The notes below the pieces were generated by a model, which ran no database searches, was not told where the DNA came from, and saw nothing but the letters and a program-made list of their open reading frames with translations. Of a DNA stretch of 64,000 bases, positions 17,588 to 26,382 are shown piece after piece. Each line of letters starts with the position of its first letter. Within the stretch, counting starts at the first letter, position 1. This DNA comes from Comamonadaceae bacterium (lineage in GTDB: Bacteria; Pseudomonadota; Gammaproteobacteria; Burkholderiales; Burkholderiaceae_C). Where the stretch lies: contig CANGPN010000003.1 of assembly GCA_947456305.1 (NCBI GenBank), positions 105,492-169,491 on the forward strand, read 5' to 3'. A program made the position numbers and the translations under genes.

Positions 17588-18223
17588 TTAGAGCCCTAAA
17601 AGCTTGGTATCCCCGCTGCCCGGTCTGATCAGCAATGGCGCCTGCCCTGTAGCCATTGGTGTTAAGTCAACCACGGTCGTGGCTTGCATGGCGCAGGCAC
17701 CGGCATCTATGACGGCAGCGAGTTGATGTTCAAAGCGATCACGAATGTCCCCGGCTTGGTTCAAAGGCTCGGTCTCACCCGGGGGAATCAAGGTGGTAGC
17801 CAGCAGAGGTGCGCCGTGCATTTCGAGTAGTTGCAGCAGGCAGACATGGTCAGGCACGCGTAGGCCTATGGTTTTGCGTTGTGGGTGGGAAACGCGTCTG
17901 GGGACTTCCTTGGTGGCTTCCAAGATGAAGGTGTAGGCACCCGGCGTGGCGGCTTTGAGTAACCTGAACTGTCGGTTGTCCACCTTGGCATACAAGGCCA
18001 ACTCGCTCAGGTCGCGGCACAACAGCGTGAGGTGGTGTTTGTCGTCTACCCCGCGCAGGCGACGCATTTGATCAACCGCGGTTTTGTCGTCCAGGTGGCA
18101 GACCAGTGCGTAACTTGAGTCCGTGGGTACCGCCAACACACCGCCTTGGTTCAACATCACCACAGCTTGTTTCAGCAAGCGCGGTTGCGGGTTGTCGGGA
18201 TGGACTTGCAGCCATTGGGCCAT
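17588..18223 (-). CDS. L-threonylcarbamoyladenylate synthase family (YciO/YrdC/Sua5)
   Basis: Protein of 211 aa with the YrdC fold. The conserved entry region is LNQGGVLAVPTDSSYALVCH, followed by KHHLTLLCRDLSEL and TIGLRVPDHVCLL. YrdC/Sua5 proteins make threonylcarbamoyl-AMP for tRNA t6A modification; YciO proteins are close relatives with less certain function. The SSYAL motif in place of TVYGL suggests the YciO branch. It follows rnm after 16 bp on the same strand. Confidence 0.88.
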   Translation of the reverse strand: MAQWLQVHPDNPQPRLLKQAVVMLNQGGVLAVPTDSSYALVCHLDDKTAVDQMRRLRGVDDKHHLTLLCRDLSELALYAKVDNRQFRLLKAATPGAYTFILEATKEVPRRVSHPQRKTIGLRVPDHVCLLQLLEMHGAPLLATTLIPPGETEPLNQAGDIRDRFEHQLAAVIDAGACAMQATTVVDLTPMATGQAPLLIRPGSGDTKLLGL

Positions 18224-18239
18224 GAATCTAAGCGCTAAG

Positions 18240-19091
18240 TTATTGGATACGGTCGGCCAGCAATTCCCACACAGGGGTCAGGTCGCCGGGTAGCCAGGGC
18301 AGGGTGCCGAGATCGGTATGGCTTTCATCCGGGCTGTGGAAATCGCTGCCACGCGATGCTGCCAAATCAAATTCTCTGGCCATGTCTGCGTATTCAATCG
18401 CCTCTTGCGCGGAGTGACTGCCAGTCACCACTTCGACCGCCTGACCGCCGTGGTTTTTGAATTCGGTGAACAAAGCGAATTCTTCGGTCGGTGTGAAGCC
18501 ATAGCGCGCCGGGTGGGCGATGACGGCAATGCCTTGGCAGTCGCGTATCCAGCTGACCGCGTCGCCCAGCGATGCCCAGCGGTGCGGCACAAAGCCGGGT
18601 TTGCCTTCGGTGAGGAATCGTCGGAACACCTCGTGCGTGTCTTTGCAGACTCCGGTTTCCACCAGAAAGCGGGCGAAGTGGGTGCGCGAAATCAAGTCCG
18701 GGTTGCCCGCATAAGTGAGTGCGCCTTCAAAGCTGCCGTGAATGCCGACTTTGGCCAGACCGGCTGCCATGTCTTTGGCGCGTTCGTGTCGGCCGCCGCG
18801 TGTGCTTTTCAAACCTTCGACCAAGCGCGGGTCATCAATGTCAAAACCCAGACCGACGATATGCACCGTGTGCCCGGCGAATGACACAGAAATTTCGGTG
18901 CCGCTTAAGTAGCCCATGCCCAATGCTTTGGCAGCAGCAGCAGCCCGTCGTTGGCCGCCGATTTCGTCATGGTCGGTCAATGCCCATAACTCGACACCGT
19001 TGGCATGCGCGCGTGCAGCGAGTTCCTCGGGCGTGAGCGTGCCGTCAGAGATGACGGAGTGGCAATGCAAATCGGCGTTGAGTATGTTCAC
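18240..19091 (-). CDS. rnm: PHP-domain 5'-3' exonuclease RNase AM (YciV-like)
   Basis: PHP-family metallo-phosphoesterase of 283 aa. Metal-binding motifs are DLHCHSVISDGTL (residues 7-19), LTDHDEIGG and the C-terminal GSDFHSPDE. The E. coli homologue (YciV/Rnm) trims RNA 5' ends including rRNA precursors. The start is GTG 19091, preceded by TAGAAT and 6 nt with no Shine-Dalgarno, so the mRNA may be leaderless. The recJ stop overlaps that hexamer. Confidence 0.88.
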   Translation of the reverse strand: MNILNADLHCHSVISDGTLTPEELAARAHANGVELWALTDHDEIGGQRRAAAAAKALGMGYLSGTEISVSFAGHTVHIVGLGFDIDDPRLVEGLKSTRGGRHERAKDMAAGLAKVGIHGSFEGALTYAGNPDLISRTHFARFLVETGVCKDTHEVFRRFLTEGKPGFVPHRWASLGDAVSWIRDCQGIAVIAHPARYGFTPTEEFALFTEFKNHGGQAVEVVTGSHSAQEAIEYADMAREFDLAASRGSDFHSPDESHTDLGTLPWLPGDLTPVWELLADRIQ

Positions 19092-19097
19092 GGTCCC

Positions 19098-19103
19098 ATT
19101 CTA
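19098..19103 (-). promoter_or_regulatory. -10-like hexamer 6 nt before rnm start
   Basis: TAGAAT on the reverse strand (5 of 6 matches to TATAAT) ends exactly 6 nt before the GTG of rnm, with no ribosome-binding site between. Its first three bases on the reverse strand are the recJ stop codon TAG. Confidence 0.45.
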
Positions 19104-20810
19104 GGCGGTGCGCATGTTTTCAATATGCAGTTTGAGTTTGCGCTGGCCTTGCCAACTGTCGAGCACCAAGCGGTAAGCGAGTTCAGCGTAGGCGGGCAAT
19201 GCTTCGGTGCGTCCAAACCAAATGCCGTCTATGGCTTGGCCGTGCATTTTCAGTTTCAGCGACAAATGTTTTTCGCCGACGATACGCTGGCTGATCACTT
19301 CCAAGGTGTCATGGAACAGGGGGGCTGCAAAGCCTTGGCCCCAGACCTGGTTTTGCAATTCAATCGCCACATCGGGTCGCAGATGCGAAGCCGGCAGCGG
19401 CCCGTCGGTTTCCAGTGATTGCGCCAATGTGGCCGCGTCCAGCCATTGCGCAGCAATGTGTTGCAACGCAGCTTCGAAGGTGGCGAGGTCGTCTTCCAGC
19501 AAAGTGCAACCGGCAGCCATGGCGTGACCGCCAAAACGCAGCAGCAAGCCCGGGTGCAGTTTGACCACCACGTCCAGTGCATCGCGCAAATGAAAACCGG
19601 GAATAGAGCGGCCCGAGCCTTTCAACACCGCCAGGCCCTCGGACTCGCTGGCAGCGAACACAAAACAGGGGCGGTAGTGCAAATCTTTCAAACGCCCGGC
19701 AACGATGCCGACCACGCCTTCGTGAAATTCTTCGTCATACACACACAAGGCGGGTGGCGGTTCATCCTCGCTGTCCATCAGCGATTCGGCAATCTGCAAC
19801 GCCTGTTCGCGCATGCCGGTCTCCAGCGTGCGGCGCTCGCGGTTGATGGCATCGAGTTCTTGCGCGAGTTGCAAAGCCAGCGCGGTGTCGTCGGTGCGTA
19901 AACATTCGATGCCCAAGCGCATGTCGGACAAACGTCCGGCGGCGTTGATACGCGGCCCCAGCGCAAAGCCCATGTCCTGGCTGATGGCTTGAGACGCATC
20001 GCGCCCTGCCACTTGAAACAGCGCCGACATGCCCGGTGGCAACTGGCCGCGCCGCATGCGTTGCAAACCTTGCGCCACCAAGCGCCGGTTGTTCGCGTCC
20101 AGTTTCACCACATCGGCGACCGTTCCCAGCGCCACCAAGGGCAGCAGTCCGTCTAAGCGCGGTTCGGTGTCTTTGCTGAACACGCCGCGTTGTCGCAGTT
20201 CGGCACGCAAGGCCAGCAATACATAAAACATGACACCGACACCGGCAATGCATTTGCTCTCGAAGTTGCAACCCGGTTGGTTCGGGTTGACCAGCGCGTC
20301 AGCGGCGGGAATGTCTGGACCGGGCAAATGGTGGTCGGTGACCAGCACTTGCAACCCCAGTCGCTGTGCTTCGGCCACGCCGTCGACGCTGGCAATGCCG
20401 TTGTCCACGGTGATCAAGAGCTGTGCGCCGGTGGCATGTACGCGTTGCGAAATTGATGGCGTGAGGCCATAACCATCGACCACGCGGTCCGGCACGATGA
20501 AGTCCACATGCTGCGCACCCAAGAGTGTCAAGCCGCGCAAGCCCACTGCGCATGCGGTCGCGCCATCGCAGTCGTAATCAGCAACGATGCACATGCGTTG
20601 TTGTGTATGAATCGCATCGGCCAGCAAGCGTGCTGCGTCAGTCATGCCTTTCAGTCCTGCGGGTGGCAACAGTTGTGACAAACCTGTATCCAAGTCTTTG
20701 GCTTCACTGACACCGCGTCCGGCATACAAGCGCGCCAATAGCGGATGCACACCGGCTTGTTCCAGCGCCCAAGCGGCGCGCGGTGGCACATCGCGTGTGA
20801 TGAATTTCAT
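19101..20810 (-). CDS. recJ: Single-stranded-DNA-specific exonuclease RecJ
   Basis: RecJ (569 aa) degrades single-stranded DNA 5' to 3' in recombination and repair. Visible motifs are VADYDCDGATA (motif I), the DHH motif in VTDHHLPGPDIP, GTVADVVKL, GPRINAAGR, and RFGGHAMAAG in the DHHA1 domain. I chose ATG 20810 (MKFITRDVPPRAAWAL), which overlaps the upstream stop as ATGA; the frame extends upstream only through the neighbouring gene. The length matches RecJ of related bacteria. Confidence 0.96.
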   Translation of the reverse strand: MKFITRDVPPRAAWALEQAGVHPLLARLYAGRGVSEAKDLDTGLSQLLPPAGLKGMTDAARLLADAIHTQQRMCIVADYDCDGATACAVGLRGLTLLGAQHVDFIVPDRVVDGYGLTPSISQRVHATGAQLLITVDNGIASVDGVAEAQRLGLQVLVTDHHLPGPDIPAADALVNPNQPGCNFESKCIAGVGVMFYVLLALRAELRQRGVFSKDTEPRLDGLLPLVALGTVADVVKLDANNRRLVAQGLQRMRRGQLPPGMSALFQVAGRDASQAISQDMGFALGPRINAAGRLSDMRLGIECLRTDDTALALQLAQELDAINRERRTLETGMREQALQIAESLMDSEDEPPPALCVYDEEFHEGVVGIVAGRLKDLHYRPCFVFAASESEGLAVLKGSGRSIPGFHLRDALDVVVKLHPGLLLRFGGHAMAAGCTLLEDDLATFEAALQHIAAQWLDAATLAQSLETDGPLPASHLRPDVAIELQNQVWGQGFAAPLFHDTLEVISQRIVGEKHLSLKLKMHGQAIDGIWFGRTEALPAYAELAYRLVLDSWQGQRKLKLHIENMRTA

Positions 20811-21763
20811 GACAGCAAACCGGTCAGTGATGGCGGAAACCATCGGTGCTTGAGTGCTTGCAGCCAATGGGCATTGCCCGCGCGCAATTGCAGACATCGC
20901 TGCGTACCGCACAGCACCACTGCCTGGCCTTGCTCTAAAGCCGGCAGCATGGATGTTTCTGCCAAGCTCAACCACGCATTCGCCCAAGCGTCGGCATCAT
21001 GCGCCAGAAAACTCTCGCGTAATCCGGCGTGAATTTTCACGTCGCGACCGGCAGGCGCGGGCAGATCGCCGGTGCCGCTGAGCCAGAAAGAGTTGACGGC
21101 CTGGGTGCGTGTTTCATTCAGTGCATGGGTATACAACAGCATTTGCATTTCATTTTGTAATCGCCGCAGCAAGCGCTGCGCCGGGCTTTGTGAGGCCAGT
21201 GGCTCGGTGTCGGCGTGCGCGCCGTGTTGCAATACATGGTCCAGTGACACAACAGGTAATTGTTTGAAAACGCCTGCGTGCGCCAGAAATCGGCCGGTTC
21301 TCAGGGGGTACAGCTTGATATCGTCTTCCTCAAAATACGGCTGCATGGCTTGCATAAAGCCGTCTGATTCCGCGCCGCTGAGGCTGTCTGGCAGCGAGAT
21401 ATGCGTTTGGCCCTGGTTGTATTGCGCATTCACAAGATCGACAAAAGCCCAGCCATGATCCGGCGGGCAAGACAGTTGCAGTTGCTGTGCTGTTTGGGCG
21501 GCAAACGGCATCAAGAAATTGTGTTGTAGCCAGCCTAAAGCGCGTGCATACGCCCATTCGTGGCTGCTGCAGCCGCTGTCGGGTGGCAGGTTTGGCAACA
21601 CTTGCAGCTTGGCGCGCGCGAGTGACTGCAGCACCGGGTGGTATTCCAGCGCACGCAAGGCCTGCAGCCAGTGCTGTGCGCTGCGGGCGTCAGCGAAGTC
21701 CGTGGCATCCGGCCACAAGGCGCAGGCGAACACGTTCACCGGTATGAAATCTGAGGTCAGCAT
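20807..21763 (-). CDS. RpfE-type/phosphoglycerate-mutase-like protein
   Basis: Protein of 318 aa that I recognise as the RpfE-type family found beside recJ in betaproteobacteria and Xanthomonas. It is annotated variously as regulatory protein or cofactor-independent phosphoglycerate-mutase-like; no biochemical role is certain. Recognisable segments are LNETRTQAVNSFWLSGTGDLP and RLLRRLQNEMQMLLYTH. The family assignment is from memory of these patterns. I chose ATG 21763, with GACAAT 6 nt upstream. It overlaps recJ by 4 bp. Confidence 0.7.
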   Translation of the reverse strand: MLTSDFIPVNVFACALWPDATDFADARSAQHWLQALRALEYHPVLQSLARAKLQVLPNLPPDSGCSSHEWAYARALGWLQHNFLMPFAAQTAQQLQLSCPPDHGWAFVDLVNAQYNQGQTHISLPDSLSGAESDGFMQAMQPYFEEDDIKLYPLRTGRFLAHAGVFKQLPVVSLDHVLQHGAHADTEPLASQSPAQRLLRRLQNEMQMLLYTHALNETRTQAVNSFWLSGTGDLPAPAGRDVKIHAGLRESFLAHDADAWANAWLSLAETSMLPALEQGQAVVLCGTQRCLQLRAGNAHWLQALKHRWFPPSLTGLLS

Positions 21764-21769
21764 GCGGGC

Positions 21770-21775
21770 ATTGTC
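21770..21775 (-). promoter_or_regulatory. -10-like hexamer 6 nt before rpfE-like start
   Basis: GACAAT on the reverse strand ends 6 nt before ATG 21763, and no Shine-Dalgarno lies between. It sits in the 34-bp gap shared with the divergent lolC gene. Confidence 0.45.
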
Positions 21776-21783
21776 CAAGATGC

Positions 21784-21789
21784 CACAAT
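21784..21789 (+). promoter_or_regulatory. -10-like hexamer 8 nt before lolC start
   Basis: CACAAT ends 8 nt before ATG 21798; the spacer is C/T-rich with no Shine-Dalgarno. It lies back-to-back with the reverse-strand hexamer of the rpfE-like gene. Confidence 0.38.
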
Positions 21790-21797
21790 CTCCCCTG

Positions 21798-23063
21798 ATG
21801 ACAGATTCCAAATGGCCTTATGAATTACTGATCGGCTGGCGCTATACCCGTGCCGGCCGGGCCGCCCGCCGCAACCGCTTCATTTCGTTTATTTCTTCCG
21901 TCTCCATGCTCGGAATTGCGCTGGGCGTGGCCGCGCTCATCATTGTGTTGAGCGTCATGAACGGTTTTCAAAAGGAAGTGCGCGACCGTATGCTGGGTGT
22001 GCTGTCGCACATTGAAGTGCTGGCCTACAGCAGCGCTTCGTTGGACAACGTCACCGTTTTACAGCAGCAGTTGCAGCAACATCCGCAAGTGATGGCCAGT
22101 GCGCCTTTTGTACTGTCTCAGGTGTTGATGGCCCAAGGCGAGGATATGCGCGGCGCCTTGGTGCGCGGCATAGACCCAGCGCAGGAAACGTCAGTCACCG
22201 ATGTGGTGGCCGGCATGGATCCCGGCGTTCTTTCGCAACTCACGCCCGGCGGTTTCGGTGTGGTGCTGGGCTCGGAACTGGCGCGCAACCTGGGTGTCAA
22301 AACGGGTGACCGGGTGACGCTGGTCGCGCCAGGCGGGCAGGTCACACCGGCCGGTGTGGTGCCTAGATTGAAACAATTGCATGTGGTTGGCCTGCTCGAC
22401 ACCGGCCATTACGAGTACGACGCCAGCCTGGCCATGTTGCACATACAGGATGCCGAACGCATTTTCCGGTTGGAAGGCCCCAACGGCATACGCGTGAAAT
22501 TGAAAGACGCACAACGCGCACGCGAAGTTGCCGCCGAACTTACACCTTTACTCAGCGCCGATGTCTTGGTGCGCGACTGGACCCGCGCCAACCGCACCTG
22601 GTTCACTGCCGTGCAAATTGAAAAGCGCATGATGTTCATCATCCTCACCCTGATTGTTGCGGTGGCGGCGTTCAACCTGGTCAGCACGCTGGTGATGACG
22701 GTCACCGACAAACGCGCCGACATTGCCATCTTGCGCACACTGGGGGCCAGCCCGGCCAGCATCATGGGCATCTTCGTGGTGCAAGGCGCGTTGGTCGGTG
22801 TGATCGGCACCTTGTCGGGTTTGCTGCTGGGTTTGCTGGTGGCTTTCAATATTGGCAGCATCGTCCCCGCCATTGAGCGCGCCTTGGGAGCCAGCTTTTT
22901 GCCTAAAGATGTTTACCTGATCAGCCGCATGCCCAGCGATCCGCAATGGGCCGATATCGGTCCGGTGGTCATCATTGCGTTGGTGCTGGCGCTCGCCGCC
23001 ACCCTTTACCCAAGCTGGCGCGCCAGCCGCATCGACCCGGCGGAGGCATTGCGCCATGAATAA
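21798..23063 (+). CDS. lolC: Lipoprotein-releasing system permease LolC/LolE
   Basis: Permease of 421 aa of the LolCDE complex, which extracts outer-membrane lipoproteins from the inner membrane. It shows the family layout: first helix around [21 protein letters not shown], a large periplasmic domain, and three C-terminal helices. Only one LolC/E gene is present beside lolD, as in many bacteria with a single LolF-like or LolC/E protein, so I use lolC with reservation. I chose ATG 21798; the frame opens earlier but reads through the divergent gene. Confidence 0.92.
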   Translation: MTDSKWPYELLIGWRYTRAGRAARRNRFISFISSVSMLGIALGVAALIIVLSVMNGFQKEVRDRMLGVLSHIEVLAYSSASLDNVTVLQQQLQQHPQVMASAPFVLSQVLMAQGEDMRGALVRGIDPAQETSVTDVVAGMDPGVLSQLTPGGFGVVLGSELARNLGVKTGDRVTLVAPGGQVTPAGVVPRLKQLHVVGLLDTGHYEYDASLAMLHIQDAERIFRLEGPNGIRVKLKDAQRAREVAAELTPLLSADVLVRDWTRANRTWFTAVQIEKRMMFIILTLIVAVAAFNLVSTLVMTVTDKRADIAILRTLGASPASIMGIFVVQGALVGVIGTLSGLLLGLLVAFNIGSIVPAIERALGASFLPKDVYLISRMPSDPQWADIGPVVIIALVLALAATLYPSWRASRIDPAEALRHE

Positions 23064-23733
23064 TCCGGTGTTACTGGCCCGTGGCCTGGGCCGGCGTTTC
23101 CATGATGGCGAGATTGATGTCACCGTCTTGCAGGATGTGGATATGCACATCCACGCCGGTGAAACACTGGCTGTGGTCGGCGCTTCCGGTTCGGGCAAAA
23201 GCACCTTGCTGCATTTGCTGGGCGGCTTGGACACGCCGACCACCGGCAGCGTGCATGTGCTGGATCAGGCTTTGGCAGGTCTTAGCCCCACTGCCTTGGG
23301 ACGCTTGCGCAACCAACACCTGGGGTTTATTTACCAGTTCCACCATTTGCTGCCTGAGTTCAGTGCGTTGGACAATGTCGCCATGCCTTTGTGGATACGC
23401 CGCATGCCGCGTGCTGAGGCTGCAGCACAAGCTTTGGCCATGTTGCAAGCCGTCGGTCTGGGCGCACGGACCCAGCACACACCTTCCGAGTTATCCGGCG
23501 GTGAACGCCAACGGGTGGCGATTGCGCGAGCGCTGGTCACACAACCCGCTTGTGTATTGGCCGACGAACCCACGGGTAACCTGGACCGCAGCACGGCCGA
23601 CAGCGTGTTTGCTTTGATGTTGCAACTGGCTCGCCAGCAAGGCACGGCGTTTGTGGTGGTCACCCATGATGAAACTCTGGCCGCGCAATGCGACCGGCAA
23701 TTGCGCTTGGTCAGCGGTCGGTTACAGGCTTGA
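23056..23733 (+). CDS. lolD: Lipoprotein-releasing system ATPase LolD
   Basis: LolD (225 aa) powers lipoprotein release. Walker A is GASGSGKST (residues 42-50), the signature is LSGGERQR, and Walker B is [29 protein letters not shown] is typical for LolD. ATG 23056 overlaps the lolC stop by 8 bp. Its stop abuts the stop of the convergent DUF799 gene with no spacer (TGATCA at 23731-23736). Confidence 0.95.
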   Translation: MNNPVLLARGLGRRFHDGEIDVTVLQDVDMHIHAGETLAVVGASGSGKSTLLHLLGGLDTPTTGSVHVLDQALAGLSPTALGRLRNQHLGFIYQFHHLLPEFSALDNVAMPLWIRRMPRAEAAAQALAMLQAVGLGARTQHTPSELSGGERQRVAIARALVTQPACVLADEPTGNLDRSTADSVFALMLQLARQQGTAFVVVTHDETLAAQCDRQLRLVSGRLQA

Positions 23734-24387
23734 TCAATCTTTACCGTAATAGGGCGAGCGCGGCCCGTACAACATGCCTCCGCTGTGCGGTGACAACAAT
23801 CGAGCACTGGCCAGCTTAGCCACCTGGTGCCCCGGGTTGCCGATGTTGCTGGCCAGTTGGTGAATGACCGAGTTAATCAGCATACCCGCCAATCCGTTGT
23901 TGTTGTCGCGGCCTTCCGCGTCGGAAGCACTGGCCTGGCCTTCCCACAAGAGGGTGCCGGTGCGGGCGTCAACCAACCGGGCTTGGGCACTTACCTCGGT
24001 CTGGCTGTCTAAAACCACATAACTGCTGCCATATTTTTGAACTGTGATGTAGAGCACCGCGTCCGCGCCGAAGATGCTTTGCAGTTTGGACAGCGGCGCT
24101 TGATGGATGTCATCGGCCATGGACAAACCGTTTTCCTTGAAGGTCGCATCCACCATGGCCACCGGAAACACGTAATAACCGGCTTCTGACAAAGGGCGGG
24201 TGACCGTGGCGTAAAAAGTCAGACTGCCGCGTATGTCCGGTGATTGATTGACCGGCGGCAGCACCAGAATAGACGCCGGTTTGCTGTGTCTGAAATCGCT
24301 TTGATCGGGCTTGGCCGAAGGCGTGCTGCAAGCGCTCAGCCATAACATGCAAGCGGCGCTTAAAACTGAGGTGAGACGCAGTGACAT
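23734..24387 (-). CDS. DUF799 lipoprotein (GNA1162-like)
   Basis: Lipoprotein of 217 aa with signal peptide and lipobox LSAC (Cys20). The mature part (SILVLPPVNQSPDIRGSLTF, then YYVFPVAMVDATF) matches the DUF799/GNA1162 family, a TolB-N-like fold known as a meningococcal surface antigen. It is the last of three lipoprotein genes (CsgG, DUF4810, DUF799) in one operon, a set conserved in several Gram-negative groups. The set is thought to form an outer-membrane complex; its function is not established. Confidence 0.88.
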   Translation of the reverse strand: MSLRLTSVLSAACMLWLSACSTPSAKPDQSDFRHSKPASILVLPPVNQSPDIRGSLTFYATVTRPLSEAGYYVFPVAMVDATFKENGLSMADDIHQAPLSKLQSIFGADAVLYITVQKYGSSYVVLDSQTEVSAQARLVDARTGTLLWEGQASASDAEGRDNNNGLAGMLINSVIHQLASNIGNPGHQVAKLASARLLSPHSGGMLYGPRSPYYGKD

Positions 24388-24390
24388 GGT

Positions 24391-24741
24391 TTATTTCTGC
24401 CTGAGTTTGCCCAGCACCAGGTCCATATAGACCGCAGATTCAGGGAATTGTTTTTTTTCAGCTTCAAATGCCAAGACTGCTTTGTCAGCCTGCCCGGTCT
24501 GGAAATACAAAAATCCCATGTGTGCCTGGTAACCCGGCGGCAAGGGCTTGTTTTTGGCTGAGGCCTTTTGCTGTTCTTCTTGCAGTTTTTGCAGTTGCTT
24601 GTCCGGAGATGTGTTGCTCGACTCGATTTGAAAGCCTTCGTAAATCTGTTCCTGGTAGCCGTTCCAGTGGTAGAGCGCGTTGTCGTGGCTGGCGCAGGCC
24701 GTCAATAGCAGACAAGCGGTCAGGGCCGTAGCGCGGGTCAT
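24391..24741 (-). CDS. DUF4810 lipoprotein
   Basis: Small lipoprotein of 116 aa with lipobox LTAC (Cys16). The mature part starts ASHDNALYHWNGYQEQIYEG, typical of DUF4810, and ends with a TPR-like pair of helices (MGFLYFQTGQADKAVLAFEA). I chose ATG 24741 because it overlaps the CsgG-family stop (ATGA); a start 5 codons earlier lies inside that gene. It is the middle gene of the lipoprotein triad. Confidence 0.87.
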   Translation of the reverse strand: MTRATALTACLLLTACASHDNALYHWNGYQEQIYEGFQIESSNTSPDKQLQKLQEEQQKASAKNKPLPPGYQAHMGFLYFQTGQADKAVLAFEAEKKQFPESAVYMDLVLGKLRQK

Positions 24742-25412
24742 GAACCCGGTTTCCATTGGCCCTGGTCAACACCTTTGACCAGTTTTTGCACGCTTTCGCG
24801 AATGGCCAAATCCAGCACCTTGCCGTTCAGGGTAGCGTCATAACTGGCGGTGCCGCCAAAGCCTATGACCTCGCGGTTAGACAAAGCGTATTCACCCGCA
24901 CCCTGCACCGAGTACATGACTTCGGAGGTGCTGGTATTCACCACATTGAGCGTCACCTTGGCGTAGGCGACCTGGGTTTTGCCGCGTCCGAGCAAACCGA
25001 ACAATTGTTCATCGCCGACCTCTTTGCGACCGAACTCGGTCACATCGCCGACGATCAAAAAGTCAGCGCTTTTAAGCGCCTGGTTTTGGCCGTTGATGTC
25101 TTTTTCAAATTTGGCTTCGCCCAGGTTATCGCGCTCCATCACGGAAAACCGGTTGGCCTGTTGCAAATGACCGATGAGTATGGTTTTGGCCTGGTTGCCC
25201 AGCCGGTCTATGCCGTCAGAGAACAGACCGCGCAAAAACGCCGAGCGGTTTTCAAACTTGCCGACCGCCAGCGCGTAGCGCGGGCCGTTGTAGGGGCTGC
25301 CGGCAGATTCGACTTTGGGCGTGTCCAAAGCTTTGGAGGTTTCGGTAGCGCAGCCGCCGAGCGTTGCAGCCATGGCCGCAGCCAGGCTGAGTTTGGCAAG
25401 TGTGTGTTTCAT
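24738..25412 (-). CDS. CsgG/HfaB family lipoprotein
   Basis: Lipoprotein of 224 aa with lipobox LGGC (Cys ~21). CsgG/HfaB features are YALAVGKFENRSAF, NRFSVMERDNLGEAKFE and ADFLIVGDVTEFGRK. CsgG forms the curli secretion pore, but no csgA, csgB, csgE or csgF is present, so a role in curli is unlikely. ATG 25412 has AAGGA 9 nt upstream. It is the first gene of the triad with DUF4810 and DUF799. Confidence 0.9.
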   Translation of the reverse strand: MKHTLAKLSLAAAMAATLGGCATETSKALDTPKVESAGSPYNGPRYALAVGKFENRSAFLRGLFSDGIDRLGNQAKTILIGHLQQANRFSVMERDNLGEAKFEKDINGQNQALKSADFLIVGDVTEFGRKEVGDEQLFGLLGRGKTQVAYAKVTLNVVNTSTSEVMYSVQGAGEYALSNREVIGFGGTASYDATLNGKVLDLAIRESVQKLVKGVDQGQWKPGS

Positions 25413-25513
25413 GGCTTGGGTCCTTTGATCCGGATGCATTGCCCATCTTAGACTGATCGTTGGTCACGGATGATGACAAACCGGGCAGGTCGATACTGTT
25501 TGCCTGTATTCGC

Positions 25514-25519
25514 CACAAT
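25514..25519 (+). promoter_or_regulatory. -10-like hexamer 6 nt before tatD start
   Basis: CACAAT followed by six C residues and the ATG at 25526. No Shine-Dalgarno is present. The spacing would place the transcription start on the start codon. Confidence 0.45.
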
Positions 25520-25525
25520 CCCCCC

Positions 25526-26329
25526 ATGACCTGGATAGACAGCCATTGCCATTTAGACGCGAGCGAATTTGCCGCCGACCGCGACGCGGTGCGCGCTGCT
25601 GCACGCGCAGCCGGTGTGGCGACCTGTGTGATTCCGGCGGTGGAGATGAGCAACTTTGACACCGTGCGCTTGCTGGCGCACCAACACAGCGACGTGTATG
25701 CACTGGGCGTACACCCGATGTACACGCCGCAAGCGGCTAAGGCCGACTTGCGCACGCTTGACGCGCAATTGCAGCAACACCGCAGCGACCCGCGTCTGGT
25801 GGCCGTGGGTGAAATCGGGTTGGATGGTTTTGTGCCCGGCTTGGACATGGCGCGTCAACAACTGTTTTACACAGCGCAACTTAAATTGGCGCAACAGCAC
25901 GATTTGCCCGTCATCTTGCATGTGCGCCGCAGCGCGGATTTGCTGCTCAAAGGCTTGCGGCAAACGCCGGTCAAGGGCGGCATCGCGCATGCGTTCAACG
26001 GCAGTTTGCAACAAGCGCAGCAATTCATTGACATGGGTTTTAAGCTGGGTTTTGGCGGCGCGCTCACCTATGCGCGGGCTTTGCAATTACGCCGTCTGGC
26101 AACCGAGTTGCCGCTGGACGCGCTGGTGTTGGAAACCGACTCGCCGGATATACCGCCGCATTGGTTGTATGTGACCGCCGAGCAGCGCGAGGCTGGAGCA
26201 GCGCAAGGCCGCAACACGCCGGACCAAGTGCCGCGCATCGCGCAGGTGCTGGCTGAATTACGCGGCGTGTCAGTCGAGGAAGTGCAGCAGGTGACGACGC
26301 GGAATGTGACAAGCGTATTCAGGCTTTGA
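25526..26329 (+). CDS. TatD family metal-dependent hydrolase
   Basis: TatD-like TIM-barrel deoxyribonuclease of 267 aa. Metal-site motifs are IDSHCHLD (residues 4-11), VAVGEIGLD, VILHVRRS, GIAHAFNGS and VLETDSPD. It is the divergent neighbour of the lipoprotein triad. I chose ATG 25526; a frame start at 25460 reads through the upstream promoter region. Confidence 0.93.
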   Translation: MTWIDSHCHLDASEFAADRDAVRAAARAAGVATCVIPAVEMSNFDTVRLLAHQHSDVYALGVHPMYTPQAAKADLRTLDAQLQQHRSDPRLVAVGEIGLDGFVPGLDMARQQLFYTAQLKLAQQHDLPVILHVRRSADLLLKGLRQTPVKGGIAHAFNGSLQQAQQFIDMGFKLGFGGALTYARALQLRRLATELPLDALVLETDSPDIPPHWLYVTAEQREAGAAQGRNTPDQVPRIAQVLAELRGVSVEEVQQVTTRNVTSVFRL

Positions 26330-26354
26330 GCTGCTGCTAGCCAATACGCAGGGA

Positions 26355-26370
26355 GCAATTGATTAATTGC
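26355..26370 (+). promoter_or_regulatory. Inverted repeat before spermidine-synthase-like gene
   Basis: Perfect repeat GCAATT-GATT-AATTGC directly before the GACAAT hexamer of the next gene. Position and symmetry suit an operator; no regulator is known. Confidence 0.4.
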
Positions 26371-26376
26371 GACAAT
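26371..26376 (+). promoter_or_regulatory. -10-like hexamer 6 nt before spermidine-synthase-like start
   Basis: GACAAT followed by CCCCCT and the ATG at 26383, with no Shine-Dalgarno. Same arrangement as tatD and the RsmB-like gene. Confidence 0.45.
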
Positions 26377-26382
26377 CCCCCT

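Noticed and set aside
24738..25412. CsgG homologue as sign of a curli operon
   Set aside because: None of csgA, csgB, csgE or csgF lies near; partners are DUF4810 and DUF799 instead.
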